Assembly: GCA_934317185.1 (NCBI GenBank)
Contig: CAKREJ010000035.1
Coordinates: forward strand, 1 to 13,033
Source: an uncultured Anaerobutyricum sp.
Lineage (GTDB): Bacteria; Bacillota; Clostridia; Lachnospirales; Lachnospiraceae
Direction of reading: 5' to 3'
Length of the DNA: 13,033 bases
Positions 1 to 7,159 of the stretch are shown in pieces. The position numbers were made by a program, and so were the translations under genes. Below the pieces are notes generated by a model. The model worked only from the letters and a program-made list of their open reading frames with translations. It was not told the origin of the DNA and ran no database searches. The stretch's first letter is position 1. The number at the start of each line of letters is the position of its first letter.

Positions 1-2380
1 GATAGCTACTGGTGGAGAAGGAAAGACTGGAAGTGATACGGGTTCAGAGAATGGTTCAGGAAGCGAAAGTGGCTCAGGAAGTGGAAGTGGAACAGGCACA
101 GAGAGCGGTTCGGGAAGCGGAAGTGGAACAGGTACAGAGAGCGGTTCGGGAAGCGGAAGTGGAACAGGTACAGAGAGCGGTTCGGGAAGCGGAAGTGGAA
201 TAGGCACAGAGAACGGTTCGGGAAGCGGAAGTGGAACAGGTACAGAGAGCGGTTCGGGAAGCGGAAGTGGAACAGGTACAGAGAGCGGTTCAGAAAGTGG
301 ATCTGAATCCGGCAAAGATGATAAGAACCCGGAGCCAAAGGAGAATATTAATAGTCTTGAGGATGCGTCTGGAACAGGAACAAAGGATGATAAATACATT
401 TTTGATTTGAAAAAAGGTGGAAAAGTCAGCGGCTCTGTTATTAAACAACTAAAAGATAAGGGAGAGAATGGTTATGCAGTATTCAGAGAACATGATGGAG
501 ATGATACGAGTACTTATACATTAACCCCGGAAAAATTATCGAACATAAATGTAAAAGAAAGCAAGATGTATTCTGTTGAGGAATTGAAAAATGGCGGCGA
601 TGAAGATATTGTAGATAATGTTTCATCGGATGAAAGTTATATCAAAGGTTCCGGAACGAAAGAAGATCCATATGTATATAATTTGAATATTAATGGCTCT
701 ATTTTAGGAGATGTAATTCAGAAATTAATAAAAGATGGGAAATACGCGAAGTTTGTTGAATATGAAAGTGAACAGCAGACAGGAAAAACGTATGTTTTAA
801 CTCCGGATACAGCATTTAGAAGAGATATTGTATCAGAAGAGAACTATACAATCGCTTCATTGAATGAATTGACAAAAGCATCCTATACAGATTTACCAAA
901 AGCAATAACAAGTATAGATGATAAAGATGATTACGATAGTTCAGATGAGAAATATGTATATTATCTGAGTGATAATGGAGTTATTAAAGGTTCTGTAATT
1001 AAAGAATTAATCAAAAGTAAGAAGTCCGCAGAGTTTATTTCCTATGCTTCTGAAAAGGATTATAAAGCAGGAACGAAGCAGTTCACATTATCTGTTAATG
1101 CAGATACCAAGTTTAAAAATATTTTATTGGATTCAACCCAATATGCTATTTCAGATTTAATAGACAATATACAAAAAGATGAACCGACAAAGCCAACTAC
1201 AGAACAAAAAGATCCGACAAAACCTGTTACGAAAACAAAGACGATCAAGTTCAAACAGAATCGTAAGAAGATAACAGCAGGGAATGGATGCCTGCTTACC
1301 GTTGTAACATCGGACGGAAAGAGTATTGACCAGACAAAGGTTAAATGGGAGTTGCTTGATAATATTTCTAAAGACACTACTATCACAAAGACAAAGTCTG
1401 GTATCTGGCTTTATGTAGATGAGGGAGAACCGTCTTCTTCTGTAACAATTACAGCACAGGTTAAAAATGTAAAGGGAATCTCTACAGAAAAGATTTCAAG
1501 AACCATAATTATCAAAGGAGCCAATACCGGTGGAAATGGTGGTGGTAACGGAGGTGGCTCCGGCACTGGAGGAAGTGGTTCTGAAATTCCGGGAGATAGC
1601 AGTGGAGGAGATGACGGTGAGAATAGCTATACGGCTGCCGAATTAAGAGAAGCCATCTCCGACAAAGAGGATGAAATTTCTCAGGCAAAAGAAGATCTTC
1701 ATGAAGCCCAGATTAATTACAATGAAGCGAAGGCAGAGGTAGATAAAGCTACAGTAAAGGCTAAGCTTGCAGGAACGGTAACAACGGCCTGCAGTAAGGG
1801 TACTCTTCCTACAGATGGTTCTGCAGCGATTGTTATAAAGGCGGCTGATGGAATGTATGTAAAGACATCGGTTAGTGAGATGGAGCTTGAGAGTGTAAAG
1901 GTTGGAGGAACAATTAAGTGTGTATCCAGTGATACAGGAGATGAATACACTGCCGAAATAAAGGAAATTTCTGATTTCCCTACAGCGGATTCCAGTAATG
2001 ATGGCGGAACAACAAATCCAAACAGTTCATATTATCCTATCGTTGCATTTATTAAGGATGCAGATGGATTGAGTCCGGGAGGAAGTGTTGAAGTTTCTTA
2101 CAGCTCTAAATCAATGGGGACAGCAAGTAAAGATGCAGTCTATATTCAGAAGGCATACATCCGCACAGAAGATAAGAAGAGTTATGTATATATCCGAGAT
2201 AAGAAGACAAAGCGTTTAAAGAAGCAGTATATTACTGTTGGAAAAACAATGAATGGCCAGTACATGGAAATTGTTTCCGGACTTACAGAGAATGATAACA
2301 TTGCCTTCCCTTATGGAAAGAATTTGAGAGAAGGGGTAAAAACAAAGATTTCCGAAGACGATAGCGAAATGATTTATTAG
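1..2380 (+). CDS. HlyD/MacA-type efflux adaptor subunit, 5'-truncated by window edge
   Basis: The codon phase is open from base 2 to the TAG at 2378-2380, giving 792 visible residues; the start lies upstream. In order: a Gly/Ser-rich tandem repeat (residues ~8-102), three copies of a ~70-residue repeat domain (~130-387), an Ig-like beta-rich segment (~408-506), a Gly-rich linker (~507-541), a charged heptad-like helix (~542-585), then a lipoyl/barrel-sandwich half beginning near AKLAGTV and the beta-barrel and membrane-proximal parts ending in SEDDSEMIY. The C-terminal third is typical of membrane-fusion adaptors that pair with MacB-like permeases, which is the gene next door. The N-terminal membrane anchor, first lipoyl half and first hairpin helix should be upstream, so the whole repeat and Ig block looks like an insert in the hairpin region. 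In a Gram-positive cell it would act outside the membrane. The adaptor role is well supported by the C-terminus and neighbour; the insert's function and the exported substrate are unknown. Confidence 0.85.
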   Translation, partial: IATGGEGKTGSDTGSENGSGSESGSGSGSGTGTESGSGSGSGTGTESGSGSGSGTGTESGSGSGSGIGTENGSGSGSGTGTESGSGSGSGTGTESGSESGSESGKDDKNPEPKENINSLEDASGTGTKDDKYIFDLKKGGKVSGSVIKQLKDKGENGYAVFREHDGDDTSTYTLTPEKLSNINVKESKMYSVEELKNGGDEDIVDNVSSDESYIKGSGTKEDPYVYNLNINGSILGDVIQKLIKDGKYAKFVEYESEQQTGKTYVLTPDTAFRRDIVSEENYTIASLNELTKASYTDLPKAITSIDDKDDYDSSDEKYVYYLSDNGVIKGSVIKELIKSKKSAEFISYASEKDYKAGTKQFTLSVNADTKFKNILLDSTQYAISDLIDNIQKDEPTKPTTEQKDPTKPVTKTKTIKFKQNRKKITAGNGCLLTVVTSDGKSIDQTKVKWELLDNISKDTTITKTKSGIWLYVDEGEPSSSVTITAQVKNVKGISTEKISRTIIIKGANTGGNGGGNGGGSGTGGSGSEIPGDSSGGDDGENSYTAAELREAISDKEDEISQAKEDLHEAQINYNEAKAEVDKATVKAKLAGTVTTACSKGTLPTDGSAAIVIKAADGMYVKTSVSEMELESVKVGGTIKCVSSDTGDEYTAEIKEISDFPTADSSNDGGTTNPNSSYYPIVAFIKDADGLSPGGSVEVSYSSKSMGTASKDAVYIQKAYIRTEDKKSYVYIRDKKTKRLKKQYITVGKTMNGQYMEIVSGLTENDNIAFPYGKNLREGVKTKISEDDSEMIY
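59..310 (+). repeat. 36-bp in-frame tandem repeat encoding Gly/Ser-rich units
   Basis: Units of 36 bp start at 95, 131, 167, 203, 239 and 275. A degenerate copy lies at 59-94, and the last unit decays after about 290. Each unit encodes 12 residues of the form GTESGSGSGSGT. Variants are few: GGC or GGT at the first codon, an Ile codon near 200, and an Asn codon at 212. Because 36 is divisible by three, copy-number change would keep the reading frame. The near-identity at DNA level suggests recent expansion or homogenisation. It probably forms a flexible extracellular linker. Confidence 0.9.
389..1162 (+). repeat. three tandem copies of a ~70-residue protein repeat within the adaptor
   Basis: Copies lie at about 389-592, 665-868 and 947-1162. 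Each begins with a Tyr-rich strand (KYIFDL, PYVYNL, KYVYYL), followed by a Gly-containing turn and a G-x-V-I helix start (GSVIKQL, GDVIQKL, GSVIKEL). Each then has a Lys-rich stretch ending in A-x-F, a strand ending in T-L or V-L, and a closing short helix (SVEELK, SLNELT, SDLID). The copies have diverged at DNA level, unlike the Gly/Ser repeat. I do not recognise a named domain; similar inserts may be common in Lachnospiraceae adaptors. Confidence 0.75.
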
Positions 2381-2391
2381 GAGGAAGAACA

Positions 2392-3648
2392 ATGCTTGAA
2401 AATATAAGACTATCTTTTCAGGGTGTGTGGAGTCACAGACTACGTTCCTTCTTAACGATGTTGGGTATCATTATTGGTATTGCCGCAATTATTGCTATTG
2501 TATCAACAATTAAAGGAACAAATGAACAGATTAAGAAAAACCTGATTGGTTCAGGTACAAATACGACAACAGTACAGCTTACAGAAGAAGGAAACTACGC
2601 AGCAGAGATGGAATACGGAATCCCGAAAGGAATTCCGGTTCTCGACGATGATATGCGTCAACAGCTTGCGGAACTGGATCATGTAAAGGATGCATCTTTA
2701 TATGTATCTCGTACACAGGTTGATTATATTTATTATAATGCGACAGCTCTTTCCGGAGGACAGCTTATCGGAGCAGATTCACATTATCTTGGAACCTGTG
2801 GTTATGTGATGAAAAGAGGAAGAGGATTTACAGAAAGTGACTATGAAAAATATCGTAAAGTTGCAGTAATTGATGGAGTAGCTGCAGATTCTCTTTTTGG
2901 AGATGAAAATCCGGTTGGAAAAACAATTGATATTAAGGGAGAGCCGTTTATTGTTGTTGGAGTTATTGAAGAATCCACAGCATTTAGTCCGGTTATTAAT
3001 TCTGTCGAAGATTATTATACTTATGTGTATAATGATGGAAGTGCCAGTGGTATTGTTGTGATTCCGGATGTGGACTGGAATATCGTACAACAATATGATG
3101 AGCCACAGAATGCTAAGCTACTGGCAGATTCTACAGATAGCATGACTTCTGTAGGAAAAGCAGCACAGACACTTTTGAACGAAACGATAACCAGTAAAAC
3201 AATCAAATATCGTGCAGCCAATATGAATGAAACAGCAGAAGAAAGTCAGCAGGTAAGTGCTACAACAAATAAACAGTTAATCTGGATTGCCAGTATTTCT
3301 CTGTTAGTTGGTGGTATTGGTGTTATGAATATTATGCTGGTATCGGTAACAGAACGTACCAGAGAGATTGGTCTTAAAAAGGCGATTGGTGCAAGAAAGA
3401 ACAAAATATTGGCACAGTTTTTAACAGAGGCAGCGGTGCTTACAAGTTTAGGTGGTATTATTGGCACGATTACGGGAATTGCATTGGCAGAAATTATCGG
3501 TAAGATATCAAATGTTCCGATTGCGATCAGCATACCGGCAGTAATCCTTGCAATCGCATTTTCTACAGTTATTGGCGTTGTGTTTGGATTATTACCAGCG
3601 GTAAAGGCTGCGAACTTAGACCCGATTGTTGCATTGCGTCATGAATAG
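2392..3648 (+). CDS. MacB/FtsX-type ABC transporter permease
   Basis: A 418-residue membrane protein of the MacB-like exporter type. One membrane segment lies at about residues 21-40 (LTMLGIIIGIAAIIAIVS). A large extracytoplasmic domain follows (~45-290). Three C-terminal membrane segments lie at ~296-317, ~345-368 and ~378-403, with the FtsX-domain hallmark TERTREIGLKKAIGAR between the first two. It ends in LDPIVALRHE, the usual terminal motif of this family. There is no Walker A or ABC signature, so it is a permease without fused ATPase and needs a separate ATP-binding partner. The ribosome site AGGAGG (2379-2384) overlaps the stop codon of the adaptor gene, implying tight co-expression. 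It probably exports a peptide, antibiotic-like or lipid-linked substrate together with the adaptor; the substrate cannot be read from sequence. Confidence 0.92.
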   Translation: MLENIRLSFQGVWSHRLRSFLTMLGIIIGIAAIIAIVSTIKGTNEQIKKNLIGSGTNTTTVQLTEEGNYAAEMEYGIPKGIPVLDDDMRQQLAELDHVKDASLYVSRTQVDYIYYNATALSGGQLIGADSHYLGTCGYVMKRGRGFTESDYEKYRKVAVIDGVAADSLFGDENPVGKTIDIKGEPFIVVGVIEESTAFSPVINSVEDYYTYVYNDGSASGIVVIPDVDWNIVQQYDEPQNAKLLADSTDSMTSVGKAAQTLLNETITSKTIKYRAANMNETAEESQQVSATTNKQLIWIASISLLVGGIGVMNIMLVSVTERTREIGLKKAIGARKNKILAQFLTEAAVLTSLGGIIGTITGIALAEIIGKISNVPIAISIPAVILAIAFSTVIGVVFGLLPAVKAANLDPIVALRHE

Positions 3649-3657
3649 TGCTATGAT
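3629..3657 (+). promoter_or_regulatory. candidate glmM promoter inside the permease 3' end
   Basis: TTGCAT (3629-3634), a 17-bp spacer and TATGAT (3652-3657), with an extended -10 TG at 3649-3650. The -35 is weak (three of six matches) but the -10 is five of six. It would give glmM its own transcript with a short leader before the ATG at 3692. Read-through from the transporter operon is equally possible, since no terminator separates the genes. Confidence 0.4.
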
Positions 3658-3691
3658 GAGTTTAAAAACGATAGGTAACAGGAGTAAAATA

Positions 3692-5038
3692 ATGGGTAAA
3701 TATTTTGGAACAGACGGTTTTCGTGGCGAAGCGAATGTAGATTTAACCGTAGAACATGCGTACCAGGTGGGACGTTTCCTCGGATGGTACTACGGAAAAG
3801 ATAAAGAACAGAAATGTAAAGTAGTAATAGGAAAGGACACTCGCCGTTCAAGCTATATGTTTGAATATTCTTTGGTAGCCGGATTAACTGCATCTGGTGC
3901 AGATGTCTATCTATTACATGTAACAACAACTCCAAGTGTTTCTTATATTGTAAGAACAGAGGATTTTGACTGCGGCATTATGATTTCTGCCAGCCATAAT
4001 CCGTATTATGATAATGGAATCAAGCTCATCAATTCTAAAGGTGAGAAGATGGATGAAGAAACGATTCTAAAGGTAGAAGATTATATTGATGGTAAGCTTG
4101 AAGTTCCTATGGCAGTAAGAAATGAAATCGGTTGCACTGTAGATTATTCTGCCGGAAGAAACCGCTACATAGGCTACTTGATTTCTCTTGCAACACGTTC
4201 TTATAAGAATGTGAAGGTTGGACTTGATTGTGCGAATGGAAGTTCATGGATGATTGCCAAAAGTGTTTTTGATGCTTTAGGAGCAAAAACCTATGTTATC
4301 AATGCAGAGCCAGATGGTTTAAACATTAATATGAATGCAGGTTCTACCCATATCGAAGTACTTCAGAAGTTCGTAAAAGATAATCAGCTTGATGTAGGAT
4401 TTGCTTTTGACGGAGATGCAGACCGCTGTATTGCCGTTGATGAGAATGGTAATGTGGTAGATGGAGACTTAATTTTATACATTTATGGACGTTACCTCAA
4501 AGAAAAAGGTGCACTTCGTAACAATACAGTAGTAACAACAATTATGTCTAATTTCGGACTCTATAAAGCCTTTGATGAAATTGGTATTGATTATGAAAAG
4601 ACACAGGTTGGTGATAAATATGTTTACGAAAATATGGTAAAGAACGGACATCGTATCGGTGGAGAACAGTCCGGTCATATCATTTTCAGTAAATATGCAA
4701 CAACAGGAGATGGAATCCTCACAGCAATAAAAATGATGGAAGTTATGCTAGAGAAAAAGTCCTCCCTTGCAACACTTGCATCTCCTGTACGCATTTATCC
4801 ACAGGTACTTAAAAATGTACGTGTAAAGAGTAAACCGGAAGCACAGAATGATGCTGACGTACAGGCAGCAGTAAAACAGGTGGCAGAAACACTTGGAACA
4901 ACAGGAAGAATCCTTGTACGTGAAAGTGGAACTGAGCCTGTAATTCGTGTTATGATTGAGGCTGAAACAAAGGAAGAATGTGAGAAGTATGTAGACTCCG
5001 TAATCGAAGTCATCAAAGAAAAAGGACATTGTGAATAA
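3692..5038 (+). CDS. glmM: phosphoglucosamine mutase
   Basis: Converts glucosamine-6-phosphate to glucosamine-1-phosphate in the cytoplasm, on the route to UDP-GlcNAc for peptidoglycan. The product is 448 residues, the family's normal size. It starts GKYFGTDGFRG, has the active-site serine loop ISASHNP (phosphoserine Ser101), the metal loop DGDADR (240-245), the sugar-binding loop GGEQSGH (323-329) and the phosphate-binding loop RESGTEPVIRV (410-420). The frame is open back to 3626, but ATG 3692 is chosen because AGGAG (3680-3684) sits 7 bp ahead and the conserved N-terminus begins there. It lies 43 bp after the permease gene. A phosphomannomutase or phosphoglucomutase is the alternative, but the Ser-loop form, length and N-terminus favour GlmM. 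Confidence 0.93.
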   Translation: MGKYFGTDGFRGEANVDLTVEHAYQVGRFLGWYYGKDKEQKCKVVIGKDTRRSSYMFEYSLVAGLTASGADVYLLHVTTTPSVSYIVRTEDFDCGIMISASHNPYYDNGIKLINSKGEKMDEETILKVEDYIDGKLEVPMAVRNEIGCTVDYSAGRNRYIGYLISLATRSYKNVKVGLDCANGSSWMIAKSVFDALGAKTYVINAEPDGLNINMNAGSTHIEVLQKFVKDNQLDVGFAFDGDADRCIAVDENGNVVDGDLILYIYGRYLKEKGALRNNTVVTTIMSNFGLYKAFDEIGIDYEKTQVGDKYVYENMVKNGHRIGGEQSGHIIFSKYATTGDGILTAIKMMEVMLEKKSSLATLASPVRIYPQVLKNVRVKSKPEAQNDADVQAAVKQVAETLGTTGRILVRESGTEPVIRVMIEAETKEECEKYVDSVIEVIKEKGHCE

Positions 5039-5085
5039 CGTCTGATTACTTGTAGTAATTTATTAGATTATCTCCTAGTCTTTTT

Positions 5086-5243
5086 CTGATTTGGATCAGA
5101 CAGGAAAATAAAAAGTAGCTTATAGCAGATGTGACCTCGGAGCAAATATTGAATGCGAGCCTTTATGCAAGCATTCAAGATGCAGCGACTACCGGCACAG
5201 ATGCTATAAGCTACTTTTTATTTTTCGTCAAGCTTCAAATCAG
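5086..5243. repeat. palindromic element 1, probable bidirectional terminator of glmM and the convergent small gene
   Basis: A perfect 23-bp inverted repeat (5105-5127 with 5202-5224) has an A-rich outer left side and T-rich outer right side, so each strand reads as a stem followed by a U-rich tract. Inside are TGTG/CACA (5130-5133 with 5196-5199) and an inner 8-bp stem TTGAATGC/GCATTCAA (5149-5156 with 5171-5178). An outer 8-bp pair CTGATTTG/CAAATCAG (5086-5093 with 5236-5243) includes the stop codon of the - strand gene. The core blocks GCAGATGTGACCTCGGAGC (5125-5143) and CAGCGACTACCGGCACAG (5183-5200) recur in element 2, in opposite orientation. The placement between convergent genes fits a shared terminator. 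Confidence 0.85.
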
Positions 5244-5509
5244 GATCTGTATTCTTCTGGAATGTCTTCTTCATCCCATACGATGACATTAAAGTTTTTC
5301 TGGCATCCCATTTTAATTCCGAAACCAAGAACGTTATCTGTAGAACGATCTAAAGCAACTTTGATAAAATCAACAGCCTCTTTATGTTTCTCTCCTACAA
5401 CGTACACGTTAAAATTTTTGGAATATTCTCCGTTTAAAACAGTAAATTCTCCATTTTTTAAATGCTCGTCACGTTCTGGAGCTAATTTTCTTTTCTCAAG
5501 TATTGTCAT
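5240..5509 (-). CDS. small hypothetical protein with internal KNFNV repeat
   Basis: An 89-residue soluble protein with no signal peptide or membrane segment, acidic at the C-terminus (DEEDIPEEYRS). A good AGGAGG lies at 5519-5524, 9 bp ahead of the ATG. The motif KNFNV occurs twice (residues 31-35 and 71-75), each followed by a hydrophobic strand ending in an acidic residue (YVVGE, IVWDE), suggesting a duplicated beta element. I do not recognise the family. The gene has its own strong promoter and a ~150-nt leader with potential secondary structure, and is convergent with glmM. Codon pattern and ribosome site make a real gene likely; function is unknown. Confidence 0.75.
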   Translation of the reverse strand: MTILEKRKLAPERDEHLKNGEFTVLNGEYSKNFNVYVVGEKHKEAVDFIKVALDRSTDNVLGFGIKMGCQKNFNVIVWDEEDIPEEYRS

Positions 5510-5533
5510 AATAGTTCTCCTCCTTAAAATTTT

Positions 5534-5651
5534 GATACCAGATTGCTACGTGTTTTGCACTCTCGCAATCTTCAAAAACATTTATAATTCACTCATTTTT
5601 CTTTGAAAAATGGCTGCTTACTCATACTTTTGAACTCTTGACCCCGGTATC
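5534..5651 (-). promoter_or_regulatory. candidate structured 5' leader (three-stem junction) of the small gene
   Basis: Read on the - strand, GAUACC (5651-5646) can pair with GGUAUC (5539-5534) just before the ribosome site, closing two hairpins. One is CAUUUUUC-AAA-GAAAAAUG (5612-5594), an 8-bp stem with a 3-nt loop. The other is AGAUUGC with GCAAUCU (5571-5565 with 5546-5540), whose 3' strand is directly adjacent to the closing stem. This three-helix layout resembles a riboswitch-like leader, but it matches no known class that I can recall. It could also be incidental pairing in AT-rich DNA. Confidence 0.35.
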
Positions 5652-5664
5652 TTCACAAATAGTA

Positions 5665-5692
5665 ATTATAACATTTATTATGAAATCTTCAA
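5665..5692 (-). promoter_or_regulatory. promoter of the small gene at 5240-5509
   Basis: On the - strand: TTGAAG (5692-5687), a 16-bp spacer, and a perfect TATAAT (5670-5665) preceded by TGT, an extended -10. Initiation is expected near 5658, giving a leader of about 150 nt. Confidence 0.65.
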
Positions 5693-5711
5693 GGAGTCTT
5701 GCAGAAGAAAA

Positions 5712-6635
5712 TTATTTTACAATTTCCTGTTCAGAATCAGTCATAAGAAAGTTTTTGCAAAGGTATCCTTCTCGCACACCATAACGGGATACCCATAATT
5801 CTTTACAATGCAGTTGTTCCATGACTTCTTTTGCAACAAGCATACCAGGGATGATGGTGTGGACACGGTCAGGGCATAATTTTAAAATATAATTACGAGA
5901 AAGAGTATTACGCTTGGTCAGAATTTTTAAAATTTTATCAAATTCTTCTTTTGTGATAATCCGATTATTTTCCTGTTTATTAAAATGATAATTTACAATG
6001 TTTAAAATGGCTCGACAAGTACCGCCCACACAGCAGACCTTTTCCGGAGACTTTTTTGGAAATTCTACCATATCAAGACGTTTGGCAATACGTTTAGAAA
6101 TTGCTTTTTGTTCTTTTTTATCTGGCCATAAACCGGAAACATGATTATGGAAAAGATTTAAAGAACCAATAGAAATACTTTGAGATTTTTTAACTTTTCC
6201 ATTTTTTATACGGACGAATTCTGTACTTCCACCACCAATATCAAACATAATTCCATTTTTTAAATCTGTCGTATATAAAGCACCATAATATCCGAGAATA
6301 CCTTCTTCGCTGCCTGCAATTACATCAACAGAAAGTCCGGTTCTTCGCTTAATAGTTTCCAGAGCCTTTTCTGTGTTTTTTATGTTACGGAGAGAAGCCG
6401 TAGCAAATACATGCATTTCATTTACTCCAAGCTGCTGTAAAAGAATCTTGAAATCAAGTAGTACGGCACAGGCCTGATTGATTCCATCATTTGACATGAT
6501 TCCATGAGAAACATATCCAGCAAGACCAGCCATATATTTTTTGGAAAATAAAGTTTCAAAACCGCCATTATTCAGTGTATTATAGAGAGAAAGACGGATT
6601 GTATTTGAACCTAAATCGACGATAGCACATTTCAT
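5712..6635 (-). CDS. Ppx/GppA-family phosphatase (exopolyphosphatase-like)
   Basis: A 307-residue cytoplasmic enzyme of the ASKHA fold. The first phosphate loop DLGSNTIRLSLY lies at residues 7-18, the catalytic acidic region GSEEGILGYYG at 108-118, and the second phosphate loop DIGGGSTEF at 132-140. A GGTCRA segment lies at 204-209 and RVHTIIPG near 257-264. The family removes terminal phosphate from polyphosphate or converts pppGpp to ppGpp. At this length it consists of the two core domains only and lacks the C-terminal HD-like extension of E. coli Ppx/GppA, a short form common in Firmicutes. AGGAGG (6644-6649) sits 8 bp before the ATG. No polyphosphate kinase gene is in the window, so polyphosphate versus pppGpp preference cannot be decided. 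Confidence 0.88.
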   Translation of the reverse strand: MKCAIVDLGSNTIRLSLYNTLNNGGFETLFSKKYMAGLAGYVSHGIMSNDGINQACAVLLDFKILLQQLGVNEMHVFATASLRNIKNTEKALETIKRRTGLSVDVIAGSEEGILGYYGALYTTDLKNGIMFDIGGGSTEFVRIKNGKVKKSQSISIGSLNLFHNHVSGLWPDKKEQKAISKRIAKRLDMVEFPKKSPEKVCCVGGTCRAILNIVNYHFNKQENNRIITKEEFDKILKILTKRNTLSRNYILKLCPDRVHTIIPGMLVAKEVMEQLHCKELWVSRYGVREGYLCKNFLMTDSEQEIVK

Positions 6636-6668
6636 AAATAAAACCTCCTAAAAATCAGTAATATTGCT

Positions 6669-6697
6669 ATAATAACAAGTGTTCGTAAAAAAAGGAA
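6669..6697 (-). promoter_or_regulatory. weak candidate promoter of the Ppx/GppA gene
   Basis: On the - strand: TATTAT (6674-6669) preceded by TGT (extended -10), and a poor -35 TTCCTT 17 bp upstream. It lies in the divergent region shared with the gene at 6795. Confidence 0.3.
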
Positions 6698-6728
6698 GAA
6701 ATATAAAAGAAGTTTTTGTAAAATGATA

Positions 6729-6757
6729 TTGCAATGAAAAAAAGGATATGGTAAGAT
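6729..6757 (+). promoter_or_regulatory. promoter of the DUF6472-like gene
   Basis: TTGCAA (6729-6734), a 17-bp spacer, and TAAGAT (6752-6757) with an extended -10 TG at 6749-6750. The promoter is flanked by an 11-bp perfect inverted repeat, TTTTTGTAAAA (6713-6723) and TTTTACAAAAA (6769-6779), which could be an operator pair or AT-rich coincidence. Confidence 0.5.
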
Positions 6758-6794
6758 AAATGTAATAATTTTACAAAAAGAAAGAGGGACGAAT

Positions 6795-6971
6795 ATGGCT
6801 ATTCAGTGTGATTTATGTGCATATTATTGGATTGATGAAGAAGATGGTACAGGGGAATGTCAGGTTAATCTGGATGAAGATGATTTAGCAAGGATGTTAT
6901 CTGGTTCATCAGATAGCTGCCCATATTTTCAGATGGATGATGAGTATAAGATAGTAAGAAAGCAGATGTAA
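6795..6971 (+). CDS. small four-cysteine protein, DUF6472-like
   Basis: A 58-residue acidic protein. Cys5-x2-Cys8, Cys22 and Cys42 (the last in SCPYF) look like a zinc or metal ligand set. The C-terminus DEYKIVRKQM and the CPYF motif match my memory of the DUF6472 family, widespread in Lachnospiraceae and of unknown function. The ATG is preceded by a modest GAGGG (6784-6788). It is divergent from the Ppx/GppA gene and convergent with the gene at 7113-7292. Family assignment is from recall, not a search. Confidence 0.75.
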   Translation: MAIQCDLCAYYWIDEEDGTGECQVNLDEDDLARMLSGSSDSCPYFQMDDEYKIVRKQM

Positions 6972-7159
6972 AGCCGGCTTGTCTGGACAACAAACGAAAT
7001 GATACAGCGACGATAGAAGTAGATACACCAAGTGTATGCAGAGAGTCTGGTAAAACAATACAGTTGCCGAAAGCTATAGGCGAAAAAGATGTGGTTGCAA
7101 TTGAAGGGTTAATTATACGAACTGATTTGTTTTTTCGTTGTATTCAAATCCTGCGATAG
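6971..7159 (+). other. orphan open frame without start codon; possible gene remnant
   Basis: The frame is open from just after a TAA at 6947-6949 to a TAG at 7157-7159 and reads sensibly (TATIEVDTPSVCRESGKTI, then QLPKAIGEKDVVAIEGLII). There is no ATG and no usable GTG or TTG near its beginning. It is in the -1 frame relative to the preceding DUF6472-like gene, and its end overlaps the 3' end of the - strand gene at 7113. It may be a decayed gene end or chance. No terminator with a U-tract is visible between the two convergent small genes; a 6-bp hairpin ATACAC/GTGTAT lies at 7023-7037. Confidence 0.25.

Noticed and set aside
59..310. 36-bp repeats as a possible CRISPR array
   Set aside because: The units are directly adjacent with no unique spacers and lie in frame within a coding region.
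6..338. Open frame on the - strand rich in repeated short hydrophobic units
   Set aside because: It is the complement of the 36-bp Gly/Ser coding repeat; repeats of this type keep several frames open, and there is no ribosome site.
407..409. TTG at 407 as the adaptor's start codon
   Set aside because: The frame is open to the window's left edge and encodes the Gly/Ser repeats; no ribosome site precedes 407 and the adaptor's N-terminal domains are missing.
3626..3691. Upstream start giving GlmM a 22-residue N-terminal extension
   Set aside because: It overlaps the permease gene end, and the conserved GlmM N-terminus and a proper ribosome site point to 3692.
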